64,000 bases of DNA from Vibrio aphrogenes (GCF_002157735.2 NZ_AP018689.1:372001-436000), one strand, 5' to 3'. Positions 45,546 to 56,238 are shown, numbered from the stretch's first letter. Translations and numbers: made by a program. The notes: generated by a model not told the origin, from the sequence alone.

Positions 45546-46226
45546 TTATGAACGAGACAACATCACTTCCAAACGAGCACCAACACGCTGTGCTTGATCG
45601 GCAATACCACCAACCCATTCAAGAATTTTGTATAAAAATACAACATCAATCGGATTGTATTTAGATTCAATCGCCATTAATTCCTGACGTAATGCAATTT
45701 GCATCGAGTCAGTATCATCTTCAATTTCATCTAGTTGATTAATCATTTCAGCAACAAGGGTTACTTCACGACCTTTAAAGCCGGTTTCTAGTAATTCATC
45801 AAGTTCATGAATTACTTCTTGCGCTTGTTTAGCGGCATCAAGACAACGAGAAACATAGGCTAGAAAGCTTTCTTGAATTTGTGAAGGAATCTCTAATTGT
45901 CGTCCGATAACGCGGCCTGCAATATCTTTAGCAAGGTTGGCAAGCTTATCTTGTTGAGTTAACAGCTCAAGCATATCGGTACGATCAACTGGCATAAATA
46001 GACCGCGTGGCAGCTTTAGACGAATTTCTCGTTTTAATACATCTGCTTCGCGCTCTAGACGCGAGATATCTTCACGAATTTGATTCGCTGTATCCCAGTC
46101 ACTCTTTAAACAATGTTCGAAAAAAGGGATCAGTTGTGAGCAACATTCATTTACACATACAACGTGTTCTTGCAAAGGCTTAATAGGGGACTTTGCAAAT
46201 AACCCCATAATTGTATTTACTGGCAT
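45546..46226 (-). CDS. DUF47/TIGR00153 PhoU-like protein partner of PitA
   Basis: Soluble all-helical protein of 226 aa in the PhoU-like DUF47 family (TIGR00153). It opens with NTIMGLFAKSPIKPLQEH and has acidic, metal-binding E/D clusters such as DEIEDDTD. These proteins occur upstream of pit genes and are thought to regulate phosphate uptake. The same order here supports an operon with pitA. Confidence 0.88.
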   Translation of the reverse strand: MPVNTIMGLFAKSPIKPLQEHVVCVNECCSQLIPFFEHCLKSDWDTANQIREDISRLEREADVLKREIRLKLPRGLFMPVDRTDMLELLTQQDKLANLAKDIAGRVIGRQLEIPSQIQESFLAYVSRCLDAAKQAQEVIHELDELLETGFKGREVTLVAEMINQLDEIEDDTDSMQIALRQELMAIESKYNPIDVVFLYKILEWVGGIADQAQRVGARLEVMLSRS

Positions 46227-46492
46227 GGTTATTTAACCTACAAATAATATAACTCATTTTCATTTAAGCGGGTTTCTGCTCAAATGCTGGACAGTGCTAT
46301 AAAGTCGCGCGCATGTTAACGTAATCTTCATAGCATTCATACCATTTTAGTCTATGTAAAAATGAAATGAGCTGAAATCTGAGGAAGATTGATGCTGTTT
46401 TATTCAATATATAAATAGACAAAGTGATTTCTTTCTTGCCCACGATTCAAATCCACAATATTCTTTGAGGGTCATTAATCATAGGCCGCATT

Positions 46493-48010
46493 ATGGAAAC
46501 CGAGATAGAACTTAAGTTTTTTGTATCCCCTGAATTTTCTGAAGTTTTAAAGAAAAAAATCGCAGAAACCAAAGTCCTGCAACACAGTTGTAAAGAGCTG
46601 GGTAATACCTACTTTGATACGACCGATTCTTGGCTACGTCTGCATGATATTGGTTTACGTATTCGTCAAAGCGATGATGTGTATGTTCAAACCGTCAAAA
46701 CCGCAGGTAGAGTAGTGGCAGGTTTGCATCAGCGACCTGAATATAATGCTGAGCACTCAAGTAATGAACCCGATCTTTCCCTTCATCCACAGGATATTTG
46801 GCCTGAAGGACGTGATCTTCAGACTCTGCAACAAGAGATAGTCCCGTTGTTCGCTACTAACTTTGAGCGTGAGCAATGGTTATTAAGTATGCCAGATGGC
46901 AGTCAAATTGAAGTTGCTTTCGATCAAGGTGTCGTGATTGCTGGTGAAAATCAAAGCCCCATTTGCGAAGTGGAGCTGGAGTTAAAATCAGGTCAAACTG
47001 AATCATTGTTTACCTTAGCTCGGGTTTTATCCGATCAAGGTGGCATGCGTTTAGGTAATTTAAGTAAAGCTGCGCGAGGTTATCGCTTAGCGCAAAACTA
47101 CACGTCCGATCCGGTGGTGGATTTCTCATTAATAGAAACGGATCCTAAATTCAGCGTAGAAGAGTGCTTTATTCAATCTCTGGAACATGGCTTATCGCAT
47201 TGGCATTACCATGAACAAATCTACACTGAACAACCCTCGATTGAAGCGTTAGAGCAAATTGATTATTCGATTCACTTCATTCGTCAGTTATTTACCGTCT
47301 ATGGCGGCATTATTCCTCGTCGTGGCAGTGCGTTATTACGTCAAGAGTTAAAATGGTTAGAAGAAGAATTGTCGTGGTTAAAAACCTCACGCTATTTGGA
47401 CGGACTAACAGAAGATAAAGGCTATGCTTTAAGAAAGCTCGATTGCCAAAAACAGTTGGTCGCCGCTTTAAATGAGCAAAAAGAGGCTCTGCCTGACGCA
47501 GAAGCGATCTTAACCTTGTTTGGTTCGGCTCGTTATACCGCAGTCCTACTTGACCTGAGTCGCTGGATATTATCTAAAGGTTGGCAGCCATTTTTAGATG
47601 ACAAAGCACGTGAAAAAATGACGCAAGATGTGAAGCCTTTTGCTATCAAACAATTAGATCGTAGTTGGGCTGAATTGATCGAAGTGTTCCCTATTGAAAG
47701 AACCTTATCTTGCCAAGATTATATTGATCAGAAAGCTCGCCTAAAGCGTAATCTCTTCACTGGTTTGGCTTTTGCTTATCTATTTGATCTCGAGCAGCGT
47801 ACACAATTTCGCTTACCTTGGGTCGATTTGCTAGAAGGGGTGGATGACTTACTGACTTTAGAGCCATTACAGCAATTATTACCGACCTTAGAGGCACAAG
47901 AACAAGATCAAGTTGAACGTTGGATTCGACGTCAAGAAGTGTCTATTTTACATGCGATGGAACAAACCCGCATGCGCTGTACCGAAGTTTCGCCTTACTG
48001 GCATGCTTAA
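46493..48010 (+). CDS. ygiF: Inorganic triphosphatase, CYTH-CHAD protein
   Basis: Protein of 505 aa. The N-terminal CYTH domain (about 1-200) starts with the metal/phosphate motif ETEIELKF and forms a triphosphate tunnel. The C-terminal CHAD domain (about 220-500) is a helical, His/Lys-rich polyphosphate-binding module. E. coli YgiF hydrolyses tripolyphosphate. It is longer than the E. coli protein, mostly in the CHAD part. It is divergent from the DUF47/pitA unit, so all three neighbours deal with phosphate. Confidence 0.9.
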   Translation: METEIELKFFVSPEFSEVLKKKIAETKVLQHSCKELGNTYFDTTDSWLRLHDIGLRIRQSDDVYVQTVKTAGRVVAGLHQRPEYNAEHSSNEPDLSLHPQDIWPEGRDLQTLQQEIVPLFATNFEREQWLLSMPDGSQIEVAFDQGVVIAGENQSPICEVELELKSGQTESLFTLARVLSDQGGMRLGNLSKAARGYRLAQNYTSDPVVDFSLIETDPKFSVEECFIQSLEHGLSHWHYHEQIYTEQPSIEALEQIDYSIHFIRQLFTVYGGIIPRRGSALLRQELKWLEEELSWLKTSRYLDGLTEDKGYALRKLDCQKQLVAALNEQKEALPDAEAILTLFGSARYTAVLLDLSRWILSKGWQPFLDDKAREKMTQDVKPFAIKQLDRSWAELIEVFPIERTLSCQDYIDQKARLKRNLFTGLAFAYLFDLEQRTQFRLPWVDLLEGVDDLLTLEPLQQLLPTLEAQEQDQVERWIRRQEVSILHAMEQTRMRCTEVSPYWHA

Positions 48011-48023
48011 ATTTATATTGACC

Positions 48024-48052
48024 AAAAAGGGTTCCTAGTGAACCCTTTTTTT
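48024..48052 (+). terminator. Intrinsic terminator of ygiF
   Basis: An 11-bp perfect stem (48024-48034 with 48040-48050), a 5-base loop and a T run directly after the ygiF stop; it may also serve the convergent channel gene. Confidence 0.93.
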
Positions 48053-48089
48053 GTGTCTTATTTTTATAATGCTTAACCGCTAATATAAA

Positions 48090-48884
48090 TCAGGAATCAT
48101 GTCGAGGCGGGTTTTTAGGCGAGATGTGTTCTAACTGTTGTTCCAATTTGTCTATTTTTTCAATCATGTATTGTTGCTGCTTGAGGAGTTGTTCTAGCTG
48201 TTTTGATGATAAGGTTTCATGCTTAGGGGGTTTTGATTTATAAGGAGAAGATAAAATTGAGGTGATTAAGCCTGAAATCATACCAAAAATCCCCACGCCA
48301 CAAATGATCATCGCGGTAGCGAGTATTTTGCCAGCAAAGGTCACAGGATAATGGTCTCCATAACCGACGGTGGATATCGTGACCAGGCTCCACCACAATG
48401 CATCACCGGCATTATGAATGTTACTGCTTTTTGCATCGGCTTCAAATAACAGCATAAAGGTTGAGCCAATAGTGATTAGTACAATCAATAACGTAAAGAT
48501 CGTCGCTAAGGTTGCTTCTTTACGATTTTTTTTGGCTTCACTTAAAAATGATTGTCGATGACGAATCATTAACAGCACAATGCGAACAATAGGGACAATA
48601 CGAGCCAAACGCAGAACTTCGATCATCGGGATGCTGGCGACAATGTCTAACCAATGCTGACGTAAATACCGCAATCGCTGCTTAGAGCGATAACAATCAA
48701 TCGTCAGTTGGAGAAGAAAGAGCCCGCAGATGGCGGTATCTATGCCTAATAACGTGTGGCGAGTCTCAAGATCAATGGTCATGAAAAGTAAATGATAAAC
48801 GATCACCAAGGAGACAAATGAGAGTAATAATGACATCAAACTCATGGGTTTAAAATCTGAGTCATTATTGGTTTGATACTTCAT
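48090..48884 (-). CDS. Voltage-gated-type potassium channel
   Basis: Six-helix K+ channel of 264 aa. The selectivity filter TVGYGD is at 172-177 within WWSLVTISTVGYGDHYP. An S4-like helix has spaced Arg residues (RLARIVPIVRIVLLMIRHR, about 92-110), so a voltage sensor is plausible. No RCK/TrkA_N domain follows; the tail instead forms a Gln/Lys coiled coil (about 225-255), likely for tetramer assembly. It is closer to the KvAP-like bacterial family than to E. coli Kch, which carries an RCK domain. Confidence 0.87.
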   Translation of the reverse strand: MKYQTNNDSDFKPMSLMSLLLSFVSLVIVYHLLFMTIDLETRHTLLGIDTAICGLFLLQLTIDCYRSKQRLRYLRQHWLDIVASIPMIEVLRLARIVPIVRIVLLMIRHRQSFLSEAKKNRKEATLATIFTLLIVLITIGSTFMLLFEADAKSSNIHNAGDALWWSLVTISTVGYGDHYPVTFAGKILATAMIICGVGIFGMISGLITSILSSPYKSKPPKHETLSSKQLEQLLKQQQYMIEKIDKLEQQLEHISPKNPPRHDS

Positions 48885-49046
48885 GTTGTCCCCTTAATCC
48901 GTGTTACTGATGATCTGGTAAAGTAAATAGATCATACAAGGTATCCTTTCCCCATCACTTATTTAGCGATAAATTGAGCCTAACATCAAATGTTAAAACA
49001 GAGTAGAGTAAGGCTTTGATTATTGATGATTGAACAAGGAGTTTCT

Positions 49047-51896
49047 ATGAGCTTGCCTGCCCCATTACAAGCTTTATCTCAACAAGCACTGGATGCACTG
49101 AAAACTCGATTTCCTAATGCTCGCGCTCAATGGCCGGATGAGGCTTACCAACAACTGGAAGTAGTATTAGGGTTAAGTGACTTTATTGCAGAATCGCTGT
49201 TGGCCGATGAACTCCTTTTCATGCAACTTCCAGAATTACTGGCAACGTCAAATCGTGCCCAGTATTACCGTCAGCAGTTATTTGCACGTTTATCAGCATG
49301 CCATAACGAAGCGGAGTTACTTCATCAATTGAGGCTCTTTCGCCGTCAAGAAATGGTGGTGATTGCGTGGCGAGATTTCCTTCAGCAATGGCCGCTAGAG
49401 CATAGTTTACAACACTTATCGATGTTGGCCGAAGCCATGATTGTGGAAACCTACCAATGGCAATATAAAGCCTGTTGCGCAGAATGGGGGACGCCTTGTA
49501 ATGCTCAAGGTGAAGCACAACCGATGTTGATTATTGGGATGGGAAAACTCGGGGGAGCAGAGCTTAACTTCTCATCAGATATCGACTTGATTTTTACCTA
49601 CCCAGAAAATGGTGAGACCCAAGGCCAGCGTCGCCATTTAGATAATGCGCAGTTTTTTACGCGGCTTGGACAGCGAGTGATTAAATCGTTAGATCAAACC
49701 ACGTTTGACGGTTTTTGCTATCGGGTTGATATGCGTTTACGTCCATTTGGTGAAAGTGGCCCTTTGGTGATGAGTTACTCGGCGCTGGAAGATTATTATC
49801 AAGAACAAGGCCGAGATTGGGAACGCTACGCCATGGTTAAAGCTCGGGTCATGGGCTGTGAAATGTACCCCCAATACCAAGAGCTAAAACAGATGCTCAG
49901 ACCATTTGTCTTTCGTCGTTATATCGACTTTAGTGCGATTCAATCTCTGCGTCGAATGAAGTCGATGATCAGTGCGGAAGTTCGGCGCAGGGGGCTGAGT
50001 AATAATATCAAGCTTGGCGCGGGAGGGATCCGAGAGATCGAATTTATTGTCCAAGTGTTTCAATTGATTCGCGGTGGACGAGAACCTAGCTTGCAAGGTC
50101 GAGGTCTATTAGAAACCTTAGCGGCGATTGATGAGCTGGGGTTGTTGAGCTCTCAAGAGGTGGCTAACTTACGCCAATCGTATAAATTTTTAAGGAAATT
50201 AGAGAACTTACTACAAGCGATTGATGATAAACAAACTCAAACGTTACCGGATAATGAATGTGATCAACAGCGTTTAGCCTATGCCATGTCAGTGGACAAT
50301 TGGCCCGCTTTATTTGCCTTGGTTGCTCAGCACATGGACGCCGTCCACCAAGTCTTTATTGATTTGATTGGTGAGCAAGATGAGTCGGAGCACTCGGTCG
50401 CTTCTCATTATGTTGAAATGTGGGACATGGCTTCTCAGCCTCAAACCTTAGAGCTGATTATTCGCCAAGATCTCGATATTGAAAATGCAGCGCAATTGGC
50501 CGATGTGATTGTGCGCTTCAAACAAGATTTAGCCAAAAAGACGTTAGGACCACGAGGGCGTGAAGTGTTAGTTCGCTTAATGCCTAAAGTATTTGATGTG
50601 GTATTTGCTCATCCCGATGCTGAATTTGGCTTGGCGAGAGTCTTGCATCTTTTGAATAACATCGTGACTCGGACGACCTATTTAGAATTATTAGAAGAGC
50701 ATTCTGGGGCATTAAAACAACTGGTTCGTTTGTGTACTGCCAGCCCGATGATCTCTGAAAAGCTGGGTCGTTATCCTATTTTGCTTGATGAATTACTTGA
50801 TCCTCAACAGCTCTACAATCCCATTGCATTGACACATTATCGTTCGGAACTACGTGACTTTTTAGCGCGCATTCCTGAAGACGATATGGAACAACAAATG
50901 GAAGCATTACGCCAATTTAAGCAGATTTGCATTTTACGCATTGCGGCGGCGGATATTGCGGGTGCCTTACCTGTCATGAAAGTGAGCGATCATTTAACGT
51001 ATTTAGCCGAAGCGATTGTCGAAGCCGTGGTACAACAGGCGTGGTTACAATTAACGGCAAAATATGGAGAGCCGAGCCATTTAGCCCATCGAAACGGTAA
51101 AGGTTTTGCGGTGGTTGGTTACGGTAAAGTCGGCGGTTGGGAGCTTGGCTATAATTCTGATTTGGACGTGGTATTTTTGCACGATTGTCCGCCTAATGTG
51201 TATACCGATGGTAAAAAAGAAATTGATGGCAGACAGTTTTATTTACGTTTAGCGCAACGAATTGTGCATATTTTTTCTGTGCGCACGCCATCTGGCATTT
51301 TGTATGACATCGACACACGGTTAAGGCCTTCTGGAACATCTGGATTATTGGCTTGTACCGCGCAAACCTTTGAAGAATATCAACTGCAAGAAGCATGGAC
51401 TTGGGAGCATCAAGCGTTAGTGAGAGCGCGTATGATTTATGGCGATGAGAAATTAGAACGCTGCTTTAATGAGACCCGCCATAAAATCTTAACTCAGGAA
51501 CGTGAGCCACAAAAGCTGAAAAAAGACGTTTATGAGATGAGAGAAAAGATGCGCGAACACTTATCAGAAAAAAAAGCTGGCCGTTTTATGCTAAAGCAAG
51601 ATAAAGGCGGAATTACGGATATTGAGTTTTTGGTTCAATATATGGTGCTGCAATATAGTCATCAATACCATGCGTTAACTCGTTGGTCAGACAATGTACG
51701 CATCCTTGAAACCATGGCTGAGCAAGGGCTTATTGAAACCAGTCAGGCTCAGCAATTAATAGAAGCCTATACTTGTTTGAGAAATGAAATCCACCATCGA
51801 AACTTGCTGAACTTAGAGGCTGATGTTGATCAATCTCGCTTTGCTGAGCACCGGGCTTGTATCACCGAGCTCTGGAGCAGTTGTCTAGGGCTGTGA
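49047..51896 (+). CDS. glnE: Bifunctional glutamine synthetase adenylyltransferase/deadenylase
   Basis: Nitrogen-control enzyme of 949 aa that adds or removes AMP on glutamine synthetase in response to PII and glutamine. Two nucleotidyltransferase domains are seen: GMGKLGGAELNFSSDID (164-180), the deadenylase half, and GYGKVGGWELGYNSDLDVVF near 700, the adenylylase half. AAGGAG lies 5 bases before the ATG at 49047, which is preferred over ATG 49026 and TTG 49023. Followed by hldE, as in enteric bacteria. Confidence 0.96.
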   Translation: MSLPAPLQALSQQALDALKTRFPNARAQWPDEAYQQLEVVLGLSDFIAESLLADELLFMQLPELLATSNRAQYYRQQLFARLSACHNEAELLHQLRLFRRQEMVVIAWRDFLQQWPLEHSLQHLSMLAEAMIVETYQWQYKACCAEWGTPCNAQGEAQPMLIIGMGKLGGAELNFSSDIDLIFTYPENGETQGQRRHLDNAQFFTRLGQRVIKSLDQTTFDGFCYRVDMRLRPFGESGPLVMSYSALEDYYQEQGRDWERYAMVKARVMGCEMYPQYQELKQMLRPFVFRRYIDFSAIQSLRRMKSMISAEVRRRGLSNNIKLGAGGIREIEFIVQVFQLIRGGREPSLQGRGLLETLAAIDELGLLSSQEVANLRQSYKFLRKLENLLQAIDDKQTQTLPDNECDQQRLAYAMSVDNWPALFALVAQHMDAVHQVFIDLIGEQDESEHSVASHYVEMWDMASQPQTLELIIRQDLDIENAAQLADVIVRFKQDLAKKTLGPRGREVLVRLMPKVFDVVFAHPDAEFGLARVLHLLNNIVTRTTYLELLEEHSGALKQLVRLCTASPMISEKLGRYPILLDELLDPQQLYNPIALTHYRSELRDFLARIPEDDMEQQMEALRQFKQICILRIAAADIAGALPVMKVSDHLTYLAEAIVEAVVQQAWLQLTAKYGEPSHLAHRNGKGFAVVGYGKVGGWELGYNSDLDVVFLHDCPPNVYTDGKKEIDGRQFYLRLAQRIVHIFSVRTPSGILYDIDTRLRPSGTSGLLACTAQTFEEYQLQEAWTWEHQALVRARMIYGDEKLERCFNETRHKILTQEREPQKLKKDVYEMREKMREHLSEKKAGRFMLKQDKGGITDIEFLVQYMVLQYSHQYHALTRWSDNVRILETMAEQGLIETSQAQQLIEAYTCLRNEIHHRNLLNLEADVDQSRFAEHRACITELWSSCLGL

Positions 51897-51984
51897 TATT
51901 ATTGGCCCCATATCAGAAATTTAACTGAGCGAAAGAGTAGGCATTTTGGTCTATGCGCTTTCGGTTTAGTATTTGGAGAATTGT

Positions 51985-53415
51985 ATGAAACCTATTTTGC
52001 CTGATTATGCTCAATCTGGTGTGTTAATTATTGGAGATGTCATGCTAGACCGCTATTGGTATGGCCCGACAGGACGTATTTCTCCAGAAGCGCCAGTGCC
52101 AGTGGTGAAAATAGAAAATAATGAAGAAAGACCAGGCGGTGCTGCCAACGTAGCGATGAATATTGCTGCATTAGGCGGGAATGCCAAGTTAGTTGGTTTA
52201 ACTGGTGAAGATGAGCCTGCTCAAGTACTAAACCAAAAGTTATCTTCTTTAAATGTGGTGTGTGATTTTGTCACAGTGCCAGAGCTCCCTACGATCACTA
52301 AATTGCGAGTGATGAGCCGTGGCCAGCAACTGATTCGTTTAGACTTTGAAGACAGTTTTTCTCAGGTAGATTCCCAACCTATGTTGGATCGTTTGACCAC
52401 GTATCTTCCTCAAGTGAGCGCGTTAATTTTATCAGATTACGGTAAAGGGGCGTTGGATGATGTGCAAACCATGATTCAGCAAGCTAAAGCTGCGAAGGTG
52501 CCAGTTTTTATTGACCCTAAAGGAGCGGATTTTGAACGTTACCGTGGCGCAACCTTATTAACACCGAATTTGTCTGAGTTTGAATTGGTGGTCGGTAAAA
52601 CGAAAGATGAGCAAGACTTAGTTGAAAAAGGCTTGGCTTTAATCGACAAGTTTGATTTTGACGCTTTATTAGTGACCCGCAGTGAACATGGTATGACGCT
52701 ATTACGTCGCGGACAAGAGCCATTCCACCTTCCGACTCAAGCTCAAGAAGTCTTCGATGTGACGGGGGCGGGTGATACTGTGATTTCAGTATTGGCAGCG
52801 TCTGTGGCGGCGGGTAAAGATTTAAAAGAAGCCTGTGCACTCGCCAATGCGGCGGCCGGTGTGGTAGTGGGTAAACTTGGAACCTCGACCCTGTCGACGA
52901 TTGAGTTGGCCGAAGCCATCCATGGTAGTAAAGATACGGATTATGGCGTGATCAGTGAACCCGCTTTAATTGAGGCCGTGAAGCAAGCTCGTGCTCGTGG
53001 TGAAAAAGTGGTGATGACCAATGGTTGCTTTGATATTTTGCATGCAGGTCATGTATCTTATTTAAATCACGCTGCAGAATTAGGCGATAAGCTGATTGTC
53101 GCCGTTAATACTGATGAGTCAGTGAAGCGCTTAAAAGGTCCTGGCCGACCGGTTAATCCAACCGATCGCCGTATGGCGGTATTAGCCGGCTTAGGTGCCG
53201 TGGACTGGGTGGTGCCATTTAGTGAAGATACTCCTCAACGCTTAATTTCAGAAGTTTTACCGAGCTTATTAGTGAAGGGCGGAGATTATCAACCGGAAGA
53301 GATCGCTGGTGGTGCCGAAGTGATTGCGGCAGGCGGTGAAGTGAAAGTGCTGAACTTTGAAGATGGCTGCTCAACGTCGGAAATCATCAATGCCATTAAA
53401 GGTGGTAAAGGTTAA
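51985..53415 (+). CDS. hldE: Bifunctional heptose-7-phosphate kinase / heptose-1-phosphate adenylyltransferase
   Basis: LPS inner-core enzyme of 476 aa. The N-terminal ribokinase-type domain (about 1-315) has [17 protein letters not shown] and the catalytic DVTGAGDTV. The C-terminal nucleotidyltransferase (about 344-476) has [12 protein letters not shown] with the HxGH motif. It makes ADP-heptose with GmhA and GmhB. ATG 51985 fits the family start and has GGAG upstream. It is 88 bp after glnE, with no terminator between. Confidence 0.97.
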   Translation: MKPILPDYAQSGVLIIGDVMLDRYWYGPTGRISPEAPVPVVKIENNEERPGGAANVAMNIAALGGNAKLVGLTGEDEPAQVLNQKLSSLNVVCDFVTVPELPTITKLRVMSRGQQLIRLDFEDSFSQVDSQPMLDRLTTYLPQVSALILSDYGKGALDDVQTMIQQAKAAKVPVFIDPKGADFERYRGATLLTPNLSEFELVVGKTKDEQDLVEKGLALIDKFDFDALLVTRSEHGMTLLRRGQEPFHLPTQAQEVFDVTGAGDTVISVLAASVAAGKDLKEACALANAAAGVVVGKLGTSTLSTIELAEAIHGSKDTDYGVISEPALIEAVKQARARGEKVVMTNGCFDILHAGHVSYLNHAAELGDKLIVAVNTDESVKRLKGPGRPVNPTDRRMAVLAGLGAVDWVVPFSEDTPQRLISEVLPSLLVKGGDYQPEEIAGGAEVIAAGGEVKVLNFEDGCSTSEIINAIKGGKG

Positions 53416-53449
53416 TTAGTACGATTGCTGCTATAACCAATGGATAAAA

Positions 53450-53481
53450 AACGCCGCTTCAGTTTGCTCTGAAGCGGCGTT
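53450..53481. terminator. Bidirectional terminator between hldE and tolC
   Basis: A 13-bp perfect GC-rich stem (53450-53462 with 53469-53481) with a 6-base loop. The T tract is better on the minus strand, so it is mainly the tolC terminator, shared with the convergent hldE. Confidence 0.92.
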
Positions 53482-53503
53482 GTTAATTAGGCTGTGTTAA
53501 CGA

Positions 53504-54853
53504 TTATTTAGCCGCGATTAAGCCTGCATTGATATCTAACACATCTTGCTCGCTCAGCGTACCAACAGCTTGTTTTAGTTGTAGTACACTCAGAATGTAG
53601 TTGTAACGTGCATCTGAAAGGTTACGGTTAGCATCATACAAACTACGAGTTGAATCTAATACATCGACAATAGTACGCGTACCAACTTCATAACCCGCTT
53701 CCGTCGCTTCTAAGGCTGATTTAGCAGAAATAACTGATTGTTGGTAGGCGCGGATAGTACCGATGGACGCATTGATATTGTTGTAATAAGCACGTACATC
53801 TTTCACTACGCTACGATAGGTTTCTTCCAGTTGTTGGCTGGTTGAGACATATTGGTATTGCGCAGTTTTTACATCAGCACTGGTTGAGCCACCTTGGTAA
53901 AGTGGAATCACTAAATTTACACCGATGTTGTAATCGTTGCTGGTGTAGTTACTGTAAGGTGAGTGGCTGTTATGCTCATCGATATCAGAATATTGATAAC
54001 CACCATCTAAAGTTAAAGAAGGGCTATAACCTGATTGAGCTAAAGAAATATTACTTTTCGCAATATCTTGTGCGATTCGTGCAGTTAATAAGCTCAAGTT
54101 CTTTTGTTTGGCTTCATCAACTAATGAAGCTTGTGTAGTTTGAGGAGTGCTCGCGGTGAAACGCTTGGTATCTAGCACTCTTAAGTCTTTATTATCTTGG
54201 CCGGTGATTTCGCGTAAAGCTTCATAGCTGTTTGTTAAGTCATTTTGAGCAATGATCTCATCAGCCAACACGCTATCGTATTGAGCTTGTGCATCATGCA
54301 CATCAGTAATGGCCGATAGACCCACTTCAAAACGTTGTTTCGTTTGTTCTAATTGACGGCCAACGGCTTTTTTCTCAGCTTGGATAAAAGTTAAATTATC
54401 TTGAGCTTGCAACACATCAAAATAAGCTTGAGAAACACGCAAAATCATTTCTTGTTGTGCGGCGGCATAAGCGGAATCTTGTTGGCGAGCGTTTTGCTCT
54501 GCAATATCCAAGTTTACCCAGCTGTCACGACTGTATAATTGTTGAGAGAAGTCGAGGCCCGCTGTGAACACATTTTGCTCACTGGTGCTTGCTCCATAAC
54601 TCTCTACAGGATCATTGTTATGAGAGTTGATATTGCGATTAATGTTATAACCCGCGGTTAGATTAATTTGAGGTAAAAGGTCACCACGACTTGATTCGAT
54701 TGCTTCAAATGCCGCATCACGATCAGCTTTTGAGCTTAATAATTGAGGATCGTTTTCTTTTGCTTGATTATAAATCTGCGCAAGATCATCAGCATGAGCC
54801 AAGTGTATGCCACCAAGAGAGAGGCTGATGAAAAGAGGAAGCAGTTTTTTCAT
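53504..54853 (-). CDS. tolC: Outer-membrane efflux channel TolC
   Basis: Outer-membrane factor of 449 aa. The signal peptide ends at AHA near residue 21. Two homologous halves each carry long helical coiled coils, with SQAYFDVLQAQDNL and KQRFEVGLSAITDVHDAQ in the first and VRAYYNNINASIG with GYEVGTRTIVDVLDS in the second. It forms the trimeric exit duct for tripartite efflux pumps and type I secretion, and is the likely partner for HlyD-type adaptors such as the yibH product. It is divergent from the nudF unit, as in E. coli. Confidence 0.96.
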   Translation of the reverse strand: MKKLLPLFISLSLGGIHLAHADDLAQIYNQAKENDPQLLSSKADRDAAFEAIESSRGDLLPQINLTAGYNINRNINSHNNDPVESYGASTSEQNVFTAGLDFSQQLYSRDSWVNLDIAEQNARQQDSAYAAAQQEMILRVSQAYFDVLQAQDNLTFIQAEKKAVGRQLEQTKQRFEVGLSAITDVHDAQAQYDSVLADEIIAQNDLTNSYEALREITGQDNKDLRVLDTKRFTASTPQTTQASLVDEAKQKNLSLLTARIAQDIAKSNISLAQSGYSPSLTLDGGYQYSDIDEHNSHSPYSNYTSNDYNIGVNLVIPLYQGGSTSADVKTAQYQYVSTSQQLEETYRSVVKDVRAYYNNINASIGTIRAYQQSVISAKSALEATEAGYEVGTRTIVDVLDSTRSLYDANRNLSDARYNYILSVLQLKQAVGTLSEQDVLDINAGLIAAK

Positions 54854-55082
54854 GGTTCTTTTCCCGCTTATAATAAAAGAGACAATAATGGTTTAGATTG
54901 TAACCTAAGTAGCTAGAATGTTATGCAAACTTTTACATTAATTTACCACTTACTATCCGTCTGGACAATAAAACAAGTTTAAGGTTAAAAAAAACTCAAC
55001 ATTTATCAAAAAAAATTGTATCAAAGCTTGTCGATTTATCACTATCGTGATTAGATCTCGGTCCAATAAAAGGAGTTTCAAG

Positions 55083-55706
55083 ATGAACTTTAAACCATTT
55101 ACCTCGCTTTTTCAGTCACAAGATATTCAGATTGAGAGTAAAGAAAGAGTCTTTAATGGTTTTTTTAAAGTGATCAAATACTCTTTTAAGCATCGTTTAT
55201 TTCGAGGCGGTTGGAGTGGCTTAATTACGCGAGAGATGTTCGAAAGGGGACATGCCTCGGCTTTATTAGCCTTTGATGCCAAGCGCGATGAAGTGGTATT
55301 AATTGAGCAAATTCGGGTTGGAGCCTTAGAACATCATTCTCCATGGCAGCTTGAAATCATTGCCGGTATGAATGATCAAGATGAATCATCAGAAGCGGTG
55401 GTTCGCCGTGAAGCAATGGAAGAAGCGGGCGTGCTAGTCGGTGAGGTAGAAGCGATTAGCCATTATTACGCTTCTTCAGGTGGTTGCTCTGAAACGATTG
55501 ATGTTTTTGTTGGTCAGATTGATGCAACAACTGCATCCGGTGTGCATGGCCTAGATTCGGAAAATGAAGACATTAAAGTTCATGTGATGACTCGAGAACA
55601 AGCTTATCAACTGGTTGAATCGGGTGTGATAGAAAATGGAGCGACTATCATTGCATTACAGTGGTTACAATTAAATCATACTAAATTGAAACAACGTTGG
55701 TGTTAA
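55083..55706 (+). CDS. nudF: ADP-ribose pyrophosphatase
   Basis: Nudix hydrolase of 207 aa that splits ADP-ribose into AMP and ribose-5-phosphate. The Nudix box is GMNDQDESSEAVVRREAMEEAGV (split here as the GX5E and REAMEEAG parts, about 96-118). AAAAGGAG lies upstream of the ATG at 55083; an in-frame upstream ATG at 55047 would add 12 polar residues and lacks support. It starts the tolC-divergent series nudF-yqiB-cpdA-yqiA-parE, matching the E. coli order. Confidence 0.94.
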   Translation: MNFKPFTSLFQSQDIQIESKERVFNGFFKVIKYSFKHRLFRGGWSGLITREMFERGHASALLAFDAKRDEVVLIEQIRVGALEHHSPWQLEIIAGMNDQDESSEAVVRREAMEEAGVLVGEVEAISHYYASSGGCSETIDVFVGQIDATTASGVHGLDSENEDIKVHVMTREQAYQLVESGVIENGATIIALQWLQLNHTKLKQRWC

Positions 55707-55772
55707 ATGTTGTTTCTATGTAAACCAATGCTTTATTGTCTGAATGTTGCAATGAAAAAGAAAAGGCTGTGA

Positions 55773-56195
55773 ATGACAAAAACTTACCATGTTGATCTTG
55801 CTGGTTTAATGCGCGTTTATGAAACCAATTATGCCAAAATGAACTCTTTGTTACCTAGTGCGCATGAGGTAGGAGAAACGCGTTCGTATCAAGTTTCTCA
55901 AATGGCGTATCAACTGGAAGTGAAAGAGGTGACCCGCTATACCACCTTAGTGGATGTGTGCCAATGTGATGTGCGTCCAATCTTTCCATTGCCTCGCATG
56001 CGGGTTCGCCTTTATCACGATGCTCGAGTTGCGGAAGTGTGTGCCAGTGAGCAGATTTCTAGAGTTGAGGCACGCTATGATTATCCTAATAAAAAAATGA
56101 TGCAAAAAGACGAAAAGTTTCAAGTAAACCAGTTTCTTGGAGAATGGTTAAGCTTTTGTTTGAGGCATGGAATTAGTCGAGCGCCTATTTATTAG
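55773..56195 (+). CDS. yqiB: DUF1249 protein YqiB
   Basis: Protein of 140 aa that begins KTYHVDLAGLMRVYETNYAK and belongs to the DUF1249 family. No catalytic motif can be seen. The conserved middle DVCQCDVRPIFPLPRMRVRLYHDAR is family-typical. It lies 66 bp after nudF and 43 bp before cpdA. Function is unknown. Confidence 0.9.
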   Translation: MTKTYHVDLAGLMRVYETNYAKMNSLLPSAHEVGETRSYQVSQMAYQLEVKEVTRYTTLVDVCQCDVRPIFPLPRMRVRLYHDARVAEVCASEQISRVEARYDYPNKKMMQKDEKFQVNQFLGEWLSFCLRHGISRAPIY

Positions 56196-56238
56196 TATGT
56201 AACAAAATAATAACTATCAACAAACGTATAGAGATGAG

